DNA from: Bacteroidia bacterium
GTDB lineage: Bacteria > Bacteroidota > Bacteroidia > Flavobacteriales > Flavobacteriaceae
Direction of reading: 5' to 3'
Assembly: GCA_030427585.1 (NCBI GenBank)
Contig: JAUIBW010000042.1
Span: forward strand, 1-39,076
Length of the DNA: 39,076 nt
Part shown: one piece after another, positions 16,115 to 24,662 of the stretch
Layout of the letters: every line of letters begins with the position of its first letter
Position numbering within the stretch: the stretch's first letter is position 1
Position numbers and translations under genes: made by a program
Notes under the pieces: generated by a model
The model's input: only the letters and a program-made list of their open reading frames with translations
Told to the model about the DNA's origin: nothing
Database searches by the model: none

Positions 16115-17092
16115 TTATTTTTTTCGGTCGATAACATAATCAACCATACGTTCTAAAGAAGATTTATAATCTGAATCAGGATATTCTGATAAGATGAAAA
16201 GTGCATCGTTTTTAAATTGATGCATTATTTTAATAGCGTACTCTAATCCTCCACTTACTTTTACAAAATCTATAACTTCTTTAACTCTCTTTTTATCTTT
16301 ATTATGATTTTTTACCGAGTTAATTAGCCATTTCTTTTTTTCTTTAGTACAGTGATTTAGTGTGTAGATAAGAGGGAGTGTCATTTTTTGTTCTTTGATA
16401 TCAATCCCTGTGGGTTTTCCTATAGCTGTATCTCCATAATCAAATAAATCATCTTTAATCTGAAAAGCCATTCCGATAAGTTCTCCAAATTTTCTCATTT
16501 TTTCAACATTATCAGAATCGGGGGCTACAGAACACGCTCCCAAGCTACAACAGGCTGCTATTAATGTCGCCGTTTTCTGACGGATGATCTCATAATATAT
16601 CTCTTCTGTGATATCAAGATTTCTGGCTTTTTCGATTTGTAGTAGCTCTCCTTCACTCATTTCTCTAACTGCTACCGAAATAATCTTTAAAAGGTCAAAA
16701 TCCCCATAATCAATAGAGAGTAACAAACCTTTTGATAATAGATAATCCCCTACCAAAACTGCTATTTTGTTTTTCCATAAGGCATTTATTGAAAAAAAGC
16801 CTCGCCTTTGATTAGAATCATCTACAACATCATCATGAACCAAAGTTGCAGTATGAATCAATTCTATTACCGAAGCTCCCCGATATGTTCGTTCGTTTAC
16901 TTCTCCTCCTGATATCATTTTAGAAACCAGAAAAACAAACATAGGTCGCATCTGCTTACCTTTTCTATTTACAATATAATGTGTAATTCTATTAAGTAAG
17001 GCTACCTTAGAGGTCATTGATTCTGAAAACTTTTGTTCAAAAAGTTCCATTTCATCAATGATTGGTAATTTTATTTGTTCTACAACTTTCAA
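16115..17092 (-). CDS. Polyprenyl diphosphate synthase (trans, long chain)
   Basis: Adds isopentenyl units to make the side chain for menaquinone. It has 325 residues. The first Asp-rich motif is in LVHDDVVDDSNQRRG and the second in FQIKDDLFDYGD, with GKPTGIDIKEQKMTLPLIY after it. The fifth residue before the first DD is Ala rather than an aromatic, which permits long products. Established knowledge: Flavobacteriaceae use MK-6, so a hexaprenyl product is likely, but length cannot be fixed from sequence. The start is TTG at 17092 (KVVEQIKLP); the next Met is at residue 15. It lies downstream of rlmN by 124 bases on the same strand. Confidence 0.92.
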   Translation of the reverse strand: MKVVEQIKLPIIDEMELFEQKFSESMTSKVALLNRITHYIVNRKGKQMRPMFVFLVSKMISGGEVNERTYRGASVIELIHTATLVHDDVVDDSNQRRGFFSINALWKNKIAVLVGDYLLSKGLLLSIDYGDFDLLKIISVAVREMSEGELLQIEKARNLDITEEIYYEIIRQKTATLIAACCSLGACSVAPDSDNVEKMRKFGELIGMAFQIKDDLFDYGDTAIGKPTGIDIKEQKMTLPLIYTLNHCTKEKKKWLINSVKNHNKDKKRVKEVIDFVKVSGGLEYAIKIMHQFKNDALFILSEYPDSDYKSSLERMVDYVIDRKK

Positions 17093-17216
17093 TATGCTGT
17101 ACTTGATTCTGTTTTCTATAGTAACGCGAAGATAATGTAAAATAGTTTTTCTTTGAAACCGATATTGCTATATATCAAGAATATTCCTTTTAATTAAAAA
17201 AATAGAAGGAGTATCT

Positions 17217-18257
17217 CTAAGATTTGTTAGCTAGCTGGCCACAAGCTGCATCTATGTCTTTTCCACGACTACGACGAACATTGATAACAATACCGCGAGA
17301 TTCTAGTGCATAAATATAGTTTTCAATTGCGTTGTTTGATGCCTGTTGAAATGCTCCATCATCTATCGGGTTATATTCTATTAAATTTACTTTACAAGGA
17401 ACGTAAGAACAGAACTTGATCAAAGCTTCTATATCTTCCTTTCTATCATTTATCCCTTTCCAAACTACATACTCATAAGTAATCTTACTTTTTGTTTTTT
17501 GATACCAATATTCTAATGCTTCTTTAAGATCTACAAGTGGAAATGTTTCATTAAAAGGCATTATTGATGTTCTTATTTCATCTATTGCAGAATGTAATGA
17601 GACTGCTAATTTAAATTTTACCTCATCATCTGCCATTTTTTTAATCATTTTAGGCACGCCAGAAGTGGATAATGTAATTCTTTTTGGAGACATTGCCAAT
17701 CCTTCGGGAGAAGTGATTTTATCAATAGCTTTTAATACATTATTATAGTTCATTAAAGGCTCTCCCATACCCATAAATACAATATTCGATAAGGGGCGAT
17801 TATGATATAGTCGACTTTCTTTATCAATAGCCATTACTTGATCATATATCTCATCGGGATTAAGGTTTCTCATCCTTTTTAACCGAGCTGTTGCACAAAA
17901 TTTACAATCTAAGCTACATCCTACCTGAGATGACACACATGCAGTAGTTCTGGTTGGAGTAGGAATTAGTACTGATTCTACTACTAATCCATCATGTAAT
18001 TTTACCGCATTTTTAATTGTACCATCTATACTTCGCTGCATTTGATCAACCCGAATATGATTGATCACAAAATTTTCCTCTAATATTTTTCGAGTAGCTT
18101 TAGAAATATTGGTCATGTCGTTAAAACTATGAGCACCTTTACTCCATAACCATTCATAAACCTGGTTTCCTCTAAAAGATTTATCTCCATTCTCTTCAAA
18201 GAAAAGCCGTAACTGATCTTTAGTTAAGGTTCTTATGTCTTTTTTCTTCACATTCAT
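17217..18257 (-). CDS. rlmN: Dual-specificity 23S rRNA A2503 / tRNA A37 methyltransferase RlmN
   Basis: Radical-SAM enzyme making 2-methyladenosine in 23S rRNA and some tRNAs. With the ATG at 18257 it has 346 residues. The [4Fe-4S] motif CxxxCxxC is Cys114, Cys118 and Cys121 in GCSLDCKFCATA, followed by FMGMGEPL and the SAM-site SLHS segment. The C-terminal Cys in AACGQLANK is the residue of the methylated-cysteine pair. An open frame extends upstream to 18326, but that stretch overlaps the terminator at 18325-18352 and lacks family sequence, so I reject it. Confidence 0.96.
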   Translation of the reverse strand: MNVKKKDIRTLTKDQLRLFFEENGDKSFRGNQVYEWLWSKGAHSFNDMTNISKATRKILEENFVINHIRVDQMQRSIDGTIKNAVKLHDGLVVESVLIPTPTRTTACVSSQVGCSLDCKFCATARLKRMRNLNPDEIYDQVMAIDKESRLYHNRPLSNIVFMGMGEPLMNYNNVLKAIDKITSPEGLAMSPKRITLSTSGVPKMIKKMADDEVKFKLAVSLHSAIDEIRTSIMPFNETFPLVDLKEALEYWYQKTKSKITYEYVVWKGINDRKEDIEALIKFCSYVPCKVNLIEYNPIDDGAFQQASNNAIENYIYALESRGIVINVRRSRGKDIDAACGQLANKS

Positions 18258-18324
18258 AACTTCTACAAAAGTATAAAGATAAATGGTACTGTAGCCTACA
18301 TCTTCTTTCTTTATTATAGCAATC

Positions 18325-18352
18325 AAAAAACCCTTGGAGAAATATCCAAGGG
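18325..18352 (-). terminator. Terminator between the CHI/DUF2147 gene and rlmN
   Basis: An 8-bp GC-rich stem (18331-18338 with 18345-18352), a 6-base loop, then six T on the minus strand. It sits 25 bases past the upstream gene stop, so rlmN needs its own promoter. Confidence 0.85.
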
Positions 18353-18377
18353 GCCTTAGTATTATTTTAAGACAACT

Positions 18378-19301
18378 TTATTTTTTAATTCTTCTCCATT
18401 CATGGACTCCTCCCCCTCCTTTATACTTCACCTTAAGTATATTTGGTTCGTCTTCATCAATCCATATTTGGCAATCAGAAACTCTACCATTTTTTATATT
18501 TGTAAATTTTCCATCTACGTATTTATCTCCTTTTAATTTTAACCCTTTTAAAATGACTAACCCTTCTACATTTTGATTTTTGTCTGCACCTTCACATTCA
18601 TAACAGATCGCATCTCTTTCTGATATACGCATCATTCTTTGTATGGTACCGTACACTTTATCATCTATAATATATAACTGAACGATATTAATAGCTACCC
18701 CTGTTTTTTTATCATAGGTTTTCCATCTTCCCAGTATAGGATTAGGTTCGTAAGAGGCAAGTAAATCTTCTTTTAATTGTAAATCAATAGGATTTTCTCC
18801 CAACCAAATTTTAAATAAGGCCTTTTTAAACTCTTTACTATTTATTGTTCCCAGTAATTCCTTGTTCTTATAAAGAGTTAATTTTCCTCCTTTAACATAT
18901 AAAATTTTATAAATATCAAATTTATCTATCTCATTAGGAAGAAGATTAAGAAAATCTCTAATTTGATTTTCTAACAAATAACTATTACCATCTGTAGCTC
19001 TTTCTAAACCATTTCTTATAATATCCTTAAACTCACTATCAGTAATTGAAGAAATAATTTTAATGGTAATAGCCATAGTAACATCTTTTTCTGCTACCAT
19101 TACTCCATCCTCTACACCATCTACTTCAAAGTCCAAATATAATGCCATTGCATATAACTTTTCTGTAGATCCAGCACCATTAAGCATTAACTCTGATTTA
19201 TCAAAAACATCAATATCATTAAAGCTGATGTTACCAACCTTCGTTTGAGCATAAGAAAAAACAGTACTAAAAAATGCCACATAATAAATTACTTTTTTCA
19301 T
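18378..19301 (-). CDS. Exported fusion: chalcone-isomerase-like domain + DUF2147 domain
   Basis: Secreted protein of 307 residues with a signal peptide (1-18, ending FSYAQ). Residues about 20-185 resemble the bacterial chalcone-isomerase-like family: FNDIDVFDKSELMLNGAGS, then YAMALYLDF, and IWLGENPIDLQLKEDLL at the end. Residues about 192-305 fit DUF2147, a small beta-barrel family: GRWKTYDKKTG at the start, then YGTIQRMM, a CYEC pair, GLVILKGLKLKGDKYVDG, and CQIWIDEDEPNILKVKYKG near the end. Neither family has a firmly known role in Bacteroidota; both are small barrels that may bind hydrophobic ligands, so a periplasmic lipid-binding function is a guess. It has its own terminator. Domain calls are from memory of family patterns. 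Confidence 0.78.
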   Translation of the reverse strand: MKKVIYYVAFFSTVFSYAQTKVGNISFNDIDVFDKSELMLNGAGSTEKLYAMALYLDFEVDGVEDGVMVAEKDVTMAITIKIISSITDSEFKDIIRNGLERATDGNSYLLENQIRDFLNLLPNEIDKFDIYKILYVKGGKLTLYKNKELLGTINSKEFKKALFKIWLGENPIDLQLKEDLLASYEPNPILGRWKTYDKKTGVAINIVQLYIIDDKVYGTIQRMMRISERDAICYECEGADKNQNVEGLVILKGLKLKGDKYVDGKFTNIKNGRVSDCQIWIDEDEPNILKVKYKGGGGVHEWRRIKK

Positions 19302-19356
19302 TCTATAATTAGGTTTAGTTCTTTTTTTATAATTGGAACATACAAAAAAAACAGTA

Positions 19357-19364
19357 CAAATTTA
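19357..19364 (-). promoter_or_regulatory. -7 box upstream of the CHI/DUF2147 gene
   Basis: On the minus strand TAAATTTG matches TAnnTTTG, 55 bases upstream of the ATG. No -33 TTTG is at the right distance. Confidence 0.4.
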
Positions 19365-19536
19365 TAAAAAGTACGTTTATAAGCCTCATCTAGCATGTTT
19401 TTCGACAAAAACCGATATTAATCGTTTTTTGGTATTTAAAATTAATTACGGTTTTACCATAATTTTTTAAGGCATCGAAAATAGCACTTTTTTTGCGAAA
19501 AACGCAATTTAATAAGCTAATTTCTAGAAACATACG

Positions 19537-19575
19537 AAAAAACCCTACTAAATTTAAGGTCTAGCAGGGTTTTTA
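19537..19575 (-). terminator. Terminator of queA
   Basis: On the minus strand the arms AAAACCCTGCTA and TAGTAGGGTTTT pair (one G-T pair) around an 11-12 base loop, ending in a run of T. It lies about 20 bases after the queA stop. Confidence 0.82.
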
Positions 19576-19594
19576 ATAATATTCATTTTTATTT

Positions 19595-20644
19595 TTATAT
19601 GATTAGCATAGCATCACCATAAGAATAAAATTTATATTTTTCTTTTACTGCTTCTTCATACGCTTCTTTAATAAAATCATGTCCTGCAAATGCAGATACC
19701 ATCATTAATAAAGTAGATTTAGGTGTATGAAAATTCGTAATCATACAATTTGCAATACTAAAATCATAAGGAGGAAAAATAAATTTATTAGTCCACCCTC
19801 TAAATTCATTTAAAGTTCTCTCTGATGACACCGAACTTTCAAGAGCTCTCATTACTGTGGTTCCAACAGCACAAATCCTCCTTTTATTTGCTATCCCGTT
19901 ATTAATTGTATTAGCTGCATTAGCAGTTACATAAGCTTCTTCGCTATCCATCTTATGTTTAGATAAATCTTCAACCTCAACAGGATTAAATGTTCCTAAA
20001 CCTACATGCAATGTGATTTCTGCAAAATCAACTCCTTTGATTTCTAATCTTTTCATTAAATGCTTAGAAAAATGAAGTCCTGCAGTTGGGGCGGCAACAG
20101 CACCTTCATTTTTAGCATATATAGTTTGATATCTTTCTTCATCTTCTGGTTCTGCATCTCTCTTAATATATTTAGGTAAAGGTGTTTCTCCCAGATCGTT
20201 AAGTTTTTGTCTAAATTCATCATAGGAACCGTCATACAAAAAGCGTAGTGTACGTCCTCTAGATGTGGTATTATCGATTACCTCTGCCACTAAACTCTCA
20301 TCATCTCCAAAATACAGTTTATTACCAATACGTATTTTTCTAGCTGGATCAACAAGTACATCCCAAAGTCTTGTTTCAGAATTTAATTCACGTAATAAGA
20401 ATACTTCAATTCTAGCTCCTGTCTTTTCTTTATTACCGTACAATCTAGCAGGAAAAACTTTGGTATTATTAACAACCATCACATCATTTGGTTCAAAATA
20501 ATCTATAAGATCTTTAAACTGTTTATGCTCTATGGTTTGGTTCTTTCTATTAAGAACCATTAGTCGAGATTCATCTCTGTTTTCAGCTGGGTACTCAGCC
20601 AATAAATCTTGTGGAAGATTAAAATTGAAATGTGATAGCTTCAT
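19595..20644 (-). CDS. queA: S-adenosylmethionine:tRNA ribosyltransferase-isomerase QueA
   Basis: Transfers and isomerises the ribosyl group of SAM onto 7-aminomethyl-7-deazaguanine in tRNA, giving epoxyqueuosine. It has 349 residues, full length. Signatures seen: FNLPQDLLAEYPAENRDESRLMV at the N-terminus, VVNNTKVFPARL, AAPTAGLHFS, LHVGLGTFNPV and ITNFHTPKSTLLMMVSAFAG. It is single-gene by structure: own promoter at 20667-20698 and own terminator. aroA lies 164 bases upstream on the same strand. Confidence 0.97.
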   Translation of the reverse strand: MKLSHFNFNLPQDLLAEYPAENRDESRLMVLNRKNQTIEHKQFKDLIDYFEPNDVMVVNNTKVFPARLYGNKEKTGARIEVFLLRELNSETRLWDVLVDPARKIRIGNKLYFGDDESLVAEVIDNTTSRGRTLRFLYDGSYDEFRQKLNDLGETPLPKYIKRDAEPEDEERYQTIYAKNEGAVAAPTAGLHFSKHLMKRLEIKGVDFAEITLHVGLGTFNPVEVEDLSKHKMDSEEAYVTANAANTINNGIANKRRICAVGTTVMRALESSVSSERTLNEFRGWTNKFIFPPYDFSIANCMITNFHTPKSTLLMMVSAFAGHDFIKEAYEEAVKEKYKFYSYGDAMLII

Positions 20645-20666
20645 TCGTATTTATTTTTTGAAGGTG

Positions 20667-20698
20667 CAAATATACAATCTTGCAACAGGGGTTGTCAA
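20667..20698 (-). promoter_or_regulatory. queA promoter (TTG, 21-base spacer, TATATTTG)
   Basis: On the minus strand TTG (20696-20698) and TATATTTG (20667-20674) fit the Bacteroidota two-box pattern. The ATG follows 22 bases after the -7 box. No preQ1-type leader structure was found in this short 5' region. Confidence 0.6.
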
Positions 20699-20808
20699 GT
20701 AAAATGGGATATATTTGTATATACAGAGGTACTGTTTTAAAATTATCACATAAAAAATCATCTTCAAAATATCTAAGTTGGTATCAACTAACTCTACTAT
20801 GGCTCTCT

Positions 20809-22035
20809 TTACACTTCTGAAATTTCAAACCCTAATTTCTTTAAATCTAACCAGAAATCGGGATAAGATTTAGAAACGACATTAGCATCTTCAATATACA
20901 ATGATGTTTTAAGTGCTAGAGGTGCAAATGCCATAGCCATACGATGATCATGATACGTTGCTATAGTTACATCTTTTTTTATGGATTCGGAAGGCTCTAA
21001 ACGAAGAGAGTTTTCAGTAATATGAACTTGGCCTCCTAATTTCTCGAGTTCATTCTTTAAAGCTTCCAGACGATCTGTTTCTTTTATTTTTAATGTATGC
21101 AAACCAGTGAGATAGCACCCAATACCTAATCCAAAACAAGTTACAGCTATGGTTTGAGCGATATCGGGAGAATTAGATAAGTCTAATCCATCCTGAAGTT
21201 TCAGAAGCTTACCTGGCACCTTTTTTAAAGTAATTGTATTTTGATCAAAAGTAGTTTCTACTCCCAGGTTTTTGTAAATTTCTGCAAGTTTAGCATCTCC
21301 CTGATAGCTCTGTTTTTTATAACTTCCAATAGTGACAGATGTATTATCAGAAAGCGCAACAATACTATAAAAATAGGAAGCAGAGCTCCAATCTGATTCT
21401 ACTACAATATTTTTTGGCGAAATTTTTTCGCAAGGACTAATAGTAATTTTATTGGCTTTAAAAACACCTTTAATACCAGCATCACTTAACAAACTTAATG
21501 TCATATTAATATAAGGCACAGAGGTTACTTTGCCTTCTAATGCAATTTCTAATCCATTGGGCAACGAAGGAGCAATTAACATTAACGCCGAAATATACTG
21601 ACTACTCACATTTGCTTGCAAAGAGACAGAATTTGTTTCGGGTTGCTTTCCTTGAATACGTATTGGAGGATACCCGTGTTTGTTTTCATAACTAATCTCA
21701 CACCCTAATTGTTCTAATGCCTCGACCAATATTTTAATCGGCCTTTCTTTCATTCTTTTACTTCCTGTGAGTACAGTCTCTCTACCGTGTTTAACAGCAA
21801 AATATGCCGTAAGAAAACGCATTGCTGTACCTGCATGATGAATATCTACAGTAATTTCATCGCTCTTCAATGCTTTTTGCATTAACTTAGAATCATCACT
21901 ATTGGATACATTTTCGATACCAATATTAGGGTATAATGCCTGGAGTATTAATAATCTATTTGTTTCACTTTTTGATCCCGTAATTTGTAGCGTATTACTT
22001 TTTATATTGGGAATACGTTCTAATTTCAAATTCAT
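20809..22035 (-). CDS. aroA: 3-phosphoshikimate 1-carboxyvinyltransferase (EPSP synthase)
   Basis: Sixth step of the shikimate pathway: phosphoenolpyruvate plus shikimate-3-phosphate gives EPSP. It has 408 residues, slightly short for the family. Seen: SKSETNRLLILQAL at the N-terminus, HAGTAMRFLTAYFA, SQYISALMLIAPSL, KETDRLEALKNELEKLGG and the C-terminal DHRMAMAFAPLAL. It is the last gene of a tight run: the 84-residue membrane protein ends 1 base before its start. It supplies chorismate precursor to the Phe/Tyr operon at 28530-32534 but is not under that operon's attenuator. Confidence 0.96.
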   Translation of the reverse strand: MNLKLERIPNIKSNTLQITGSKSETNRLLILQALYPNIGIENVSNSDDSKLMQKALKSDEITVDIHHAGTAMRFLTAYFAVKHGRETVLTGSKRMKERPIKILVEALEQLGCEISYENKHGYPPIRIQGKQPETNSVSLQANVSSQYISALMLIAPSLPNGLEIALEGKVTSVPYINMTLSLLSDAGIKGVFKANKITISPCEKISPKNIVVESDWSSASYFYSIVALSDNTSVTIGSYKKQSYQGDAKLAEIYKNLGVETTFDQNTITLKKVPGKLLKLQDGLDLSNSPDIAQTIAVTCFGLGIGCYLTGLHTLKIKETDRLEALKNELEKLGGQVHITENSLRLEPSESIKKDVTIATYHDHRMAMAFAPLALKTSLYIEDANVVSKSYPDFWLDLKKLGFEISEV

Positions 22036-22036
22036 T

Positions 22037-22291
22037 TTATCGATTGGATTTCCTTTTTCTTAATTCAAAATAATATCCCATAATCATCCCATATACTAAC
22101 CCTCCTACTATTCGAGATATCATATACCTAATCCATTGTTGATGATTGATTCTTTCTTCTACAAAAGTACTCCAAGCAGAACTGTTGTATTGCATGAAAT
22201 ACTCTATAACACTAAAAATAATTATAAAGCCAAATCCTATAAAGCATACAGAGGACCAGTACTTTTTTGACGAAAGAATTGATATAAACAT
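22037..22291 (-). CDS. Small two-TM membrane protein, unknown
   Basis: 84 residues. Two membrane segments are visible: about 13-31 (SVCFIGFGFIIIFSVIEYF) and about 58-74 (ISRIVGGLVYGMIMGYYF), with a polar loop (NSSAWSTFVEERINHQQWIRY) between and a basic tail (ELRKRKSNR), so the ends are probably cytoplasmic. No family recognised. Its ATG overlaps the stop of the MazG-like gene (TAATG), and aroA starts 1 base after its stop, so it is translated as part of the unit. Confidence 0.75.
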   Translation of the reverse strand: MFISILSSKKYWSSVCFIGFGFIIIFSVIEYFMQYNSSAWSTFVEERINHQQWIRYMISRIVGGLVYGMIMGYYFELRKRKSNR

Positions 22292-22617
22292 TATTTTAAT
22301 TTTTCGTTGTTATGGTGACGATTGTGGTCTCTTTTTGTTTTAATATCCAGCTTCTTATCAAAAGCTTCCTGAAGATTAATTCCTGTTTGATTAGCCAAAC
22401 ATAATACCACAAACAAAACATCGGCCAACTCTTCTCCTAGATCTTTATTTTTATCACTTTCTTTTTCACTTTGTTCACCATAACGTCGTGCAATAATTCT
22501 GGCAACTTCTCCTACTTCTTCTGTAAGCTGTGCCATATTGGTTAATTCATTAAAATACCGCACTCCATGATTTTTGATCCAATCATCTACAGCACGTTGG
22601 GCATTCTGGATATTCAT
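22291..22617 (-). CDS. MazG-like nucleotide pyrophosphohydrolase
   Basis: All-alpha NTP-PPase superfamily protein of 108 residues, the short single-domain (RS21-C6/MazG) form, which removes pyrophosphate from non-canonical or excess (d)NTPs. The metal-binding acidic motif is in LTEEVGEVARI (about 31-41, EExxE), with the second acidic helix ELADVLFVVLCLANQTG. The C-terminus is unusually basic and His-rich (KRDHNRHHNNEKLK). It begins 2 bases after the end of the preceding transglutaminase-like gene and overlaps the next gene by one base. The exact nucleotide preferred cannot be told. Confidence 0.9.
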   Translation of the reverse strand: MNIQNAQRAVDDWIKNHGVRYFNELTNMAQLTEEVGEVARIIARRYGEQSEKESDKNKDLGEELADVLFVVLCLANQTGINLQEAFDKKLDIKTKRDHNRHHNNEKLK

Positions 22618-22619
22618 AA

Positions 22620-24650
22620 TTATATTTTTTTAAGAACTATCTGTTCATTTTCTTTTTCAACAACCTGATTATAAAACTCTTTTAATGTCAAATAATAATC
22701 AGAAGGAAGAAAAGCCTGATTAACGGTTTCATTAACAACAATCTGTATCGTTCCATTAGCTATATTTGACCTAAATGAAAAAGCACCTATGTTTTCTGGC
22801 ATTTTAAAAGCTCTCGATTTTGGAAGTTCGACTACTTCATATCCTTCGGGAATTTTAATACTTATCATATAGGCATTAGTATATCCATAACCAAAATCTA
22901 TCGGATATTCTCTATTGCTAGATTTGAATACATTTTCTTTGTCTCTTAAAAATAACAACGGAGAAAAAAACATCTCATTTTCTATGGATTCTACCTGGTC
23001 GTAAGATATAAAATTAAAGCTTTCGCTTACTCCTTTTCCGGCTTCATTTATACCTTTAACCGTATATTCTTCAATTTCATCCAGGCCAAACCTTTTCTTA
23101 AAACGCTTTACTTTACTTTCATCATCTTTTGCTCCATTTTCTATCCTAAAATCATGGGCAAAATAATCCATATGACGAACATTAAATTTCCCTTTTACAA
23201 CTCCATCTTTATCAATTTCACATTGTGTACTATATCTTTTTAAAGAAGGTTTTTTGGGCCTAAAATCTACTCGTTGCGAAGTACCATTTTTAGAAATTAC
23301 TCTTCCAGATCCACGAATTACTCGATCTGGTAAAACATTAGGTAAAGCATATCTATCTGTAGCATCTAAGTACACATGACTACCATCGGCTAACTTTACT
23401 CTGGATATCACATAATTAAAACCATCTACGGTGGGAAACAGAGCAATAACTCTGTTACTTGCACTTACTAATACAGGATTAGCATCCAGGCCAACATGAG
23501 ACAACATAGAAGTAAGCATCAGGTTGATTTCTGCAGAATTACCTGTCTTTTCTTTGTATGCCTTTTTAACTCCCACACTTGTACCCACAGCATACGAATC
23601 ATTCCATCGCATCCTTTTTTTTACATAATCGAATACTTTCATCATTTTGGTTGTCTGATTTTCTGAAAGCGACACTACGGCTTTCAAATCTTCTTCATAG
23701 TAACTTTTCTTTTTTAATTCGTCACCAAAATTACCGCTTTTATAAATTGTTTTTGCAACATCTTCCCAGGTTGTAGAATAGTATTTTACAGGTCTATTTG
23801 GCCAATTAACACTAGATAGCTCATAGCTTATACTCGAAATATAATTTTTCGCATTTCCAGAAAACGGTTCTATTTTAAAAGCAGGGATATTGGTAGAGTT
23901 AATCGTATTTTTAACAACCTTAAAATCAACACCATTGGTTGAAAAACTTGATTTAACAGGGCCTCCCATAAACCCATTTCCTCCTGTTCTGGTTTTAGAT
24001 GTTAACATGATCTTACCGTTATGATTTGACTCTTCAATATCAATTGGAAGATACCCTGATGTAAACTTTTTGAATATAAAATATTCTGGAGATTCAACGA
24101 CTACGTCTAGTTTTTTAATTGGTATTTCATATTGCAGATAGATTCTATCTATATTGTATACAAATGGTGAAATGATCTTATACTTATACTCAATTATCGA
24201 ACCTTCTTGTAAAGCAGGCATTGTAAATTTTACTTGATCGTAATATTTAGAATGTTCATTTTTAAAAATTCCATCTTTTTTAAGTTTGGTTTCTACAATT
24301 TTATTATCTACCAAACTATAGGTAATCCCTTTTAAGCTCACTATCTTTTCATCTTCGCTATTTTCATGATATAAAAACACCTCATCTGTTGCATAATCAA
24401 ATCCATCTTTTTTGTATAACTTGATTCTTTTATATACCTCGGTAATCAATTGAAAACCCTGAGATTGATTATAATTCATATGTACATGTTTCTGTTCGTA
24501 AAGAACGGCAGCATTTGCTGTACTATCCATAGGATAAAATTGCTCTGCTAATTCTTCTTTAGATATTTTTCCGTATTTATATTCCTGTGCAAAACCTCTT
24601 ATAGAAACTACAAGTATAAAGCCTAATAATAATGTATTTATATTCTTCAT
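22620..24650 (-). CDS. DUF3857/transglutaminase-like exported protein, catalytic triad lost
   Basis: Exported protein of 676 residues with a signal peptide (1-21, ending GFAQ). An N-terminal DUF3857 domain (about 55-200; KRIKLYKKDGFDYA, EGSIIEYKYKI) is followed by a transglutaminase-like domain (about 325-440) and a C-terminal beta region. In the catalytic triad the Cys position is Ser372 (TGNSAEINLML) and the His position is Tyr413 (GFNYVISRV), while the Asp (LDATD, Asp429) remains. So it is probably not a cysteine transglutaminase or protease and may bind a ligand. It follows a paralogue (24663-26576) at 12 bases, in the same operon. Confidence 0.85.
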   Translation of the reverse strand: MKNINTLLLGFILVVSIRGFAQEYKYGKISKEELAEQFYPMDSTANAAVLYEQKHVHMNYNQSQGFQLITEVYKRIKLYKKDGFDYATDEVFLYHENSEDEKIVSLKGITYSLVDNKIVETKLKKDGIFKNEHSKYYDQVKFTMPALQEGSIIEYKYKIISPFVYNIDRIYLQYEIPIKKLDVVVESPEYFIFKKFTSGYLPIDIEESNHNGKIMLTSKTRTGGNGFMGGPVKSSFSTNGVDFKVVKNTINSTNIPAFKIEPFSGNAKNYISSISYELSSVNWPNRPVKYYSTTWEDVAKTIYKSGNFGDELKKKSYYEEDLKAVVSLSENQTTKMMKVFDYVKKRMRWNDSYAVGTSVGVKKAYKEKTGNSAEINLMLTSMLSHVGLDANPVLVSASNRVIALFPTVDGFNYVISRVKLADGSHVYLDATDRYALPNVLPDRVIRGSGRVISKNGTSQRVDFRPKKPSLKRYSTQCEIDKDGVVKGKFNVRHMDYFAHDFRIENGAKDDESKVKRFKKRFGLDEIEEYTVKGINEAGKGVSESFNFISYDQVESIENEMFFSPLLFLRDKENVFKSSNREYPIDFGYGYTNAYMISIKIPEGYEVVELPKSRAFKMPENIGAFSFRSNIANGTIQIVVNETVNQAFLPSDYYLTLKEFYNQVVEKENEQIVLKKI

Positions 24651-24662
24651 TGAGATGGTTAT

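Noticed and set aside
18266..18273. TACTTTTG as the rlmN promoter -7 box
   Set aside because: It ends only 8 bases before the ATG and has no -33 partner. A nearly leaderless transcript is possible but not supported.
18258..18326. Extended N-terminus of rlmN
   Set aside because: It runs up to the upstream terminator and carries no RlmN-like sequence; the internal ATG at 18257 fits the family.
19400..19435. Imperfect inverted repeat in the queA / CHI-DUF2147 gap
   Set aside because: The stem is short, bulged and AT-rich, and the stronger queA terminator lies beside it.
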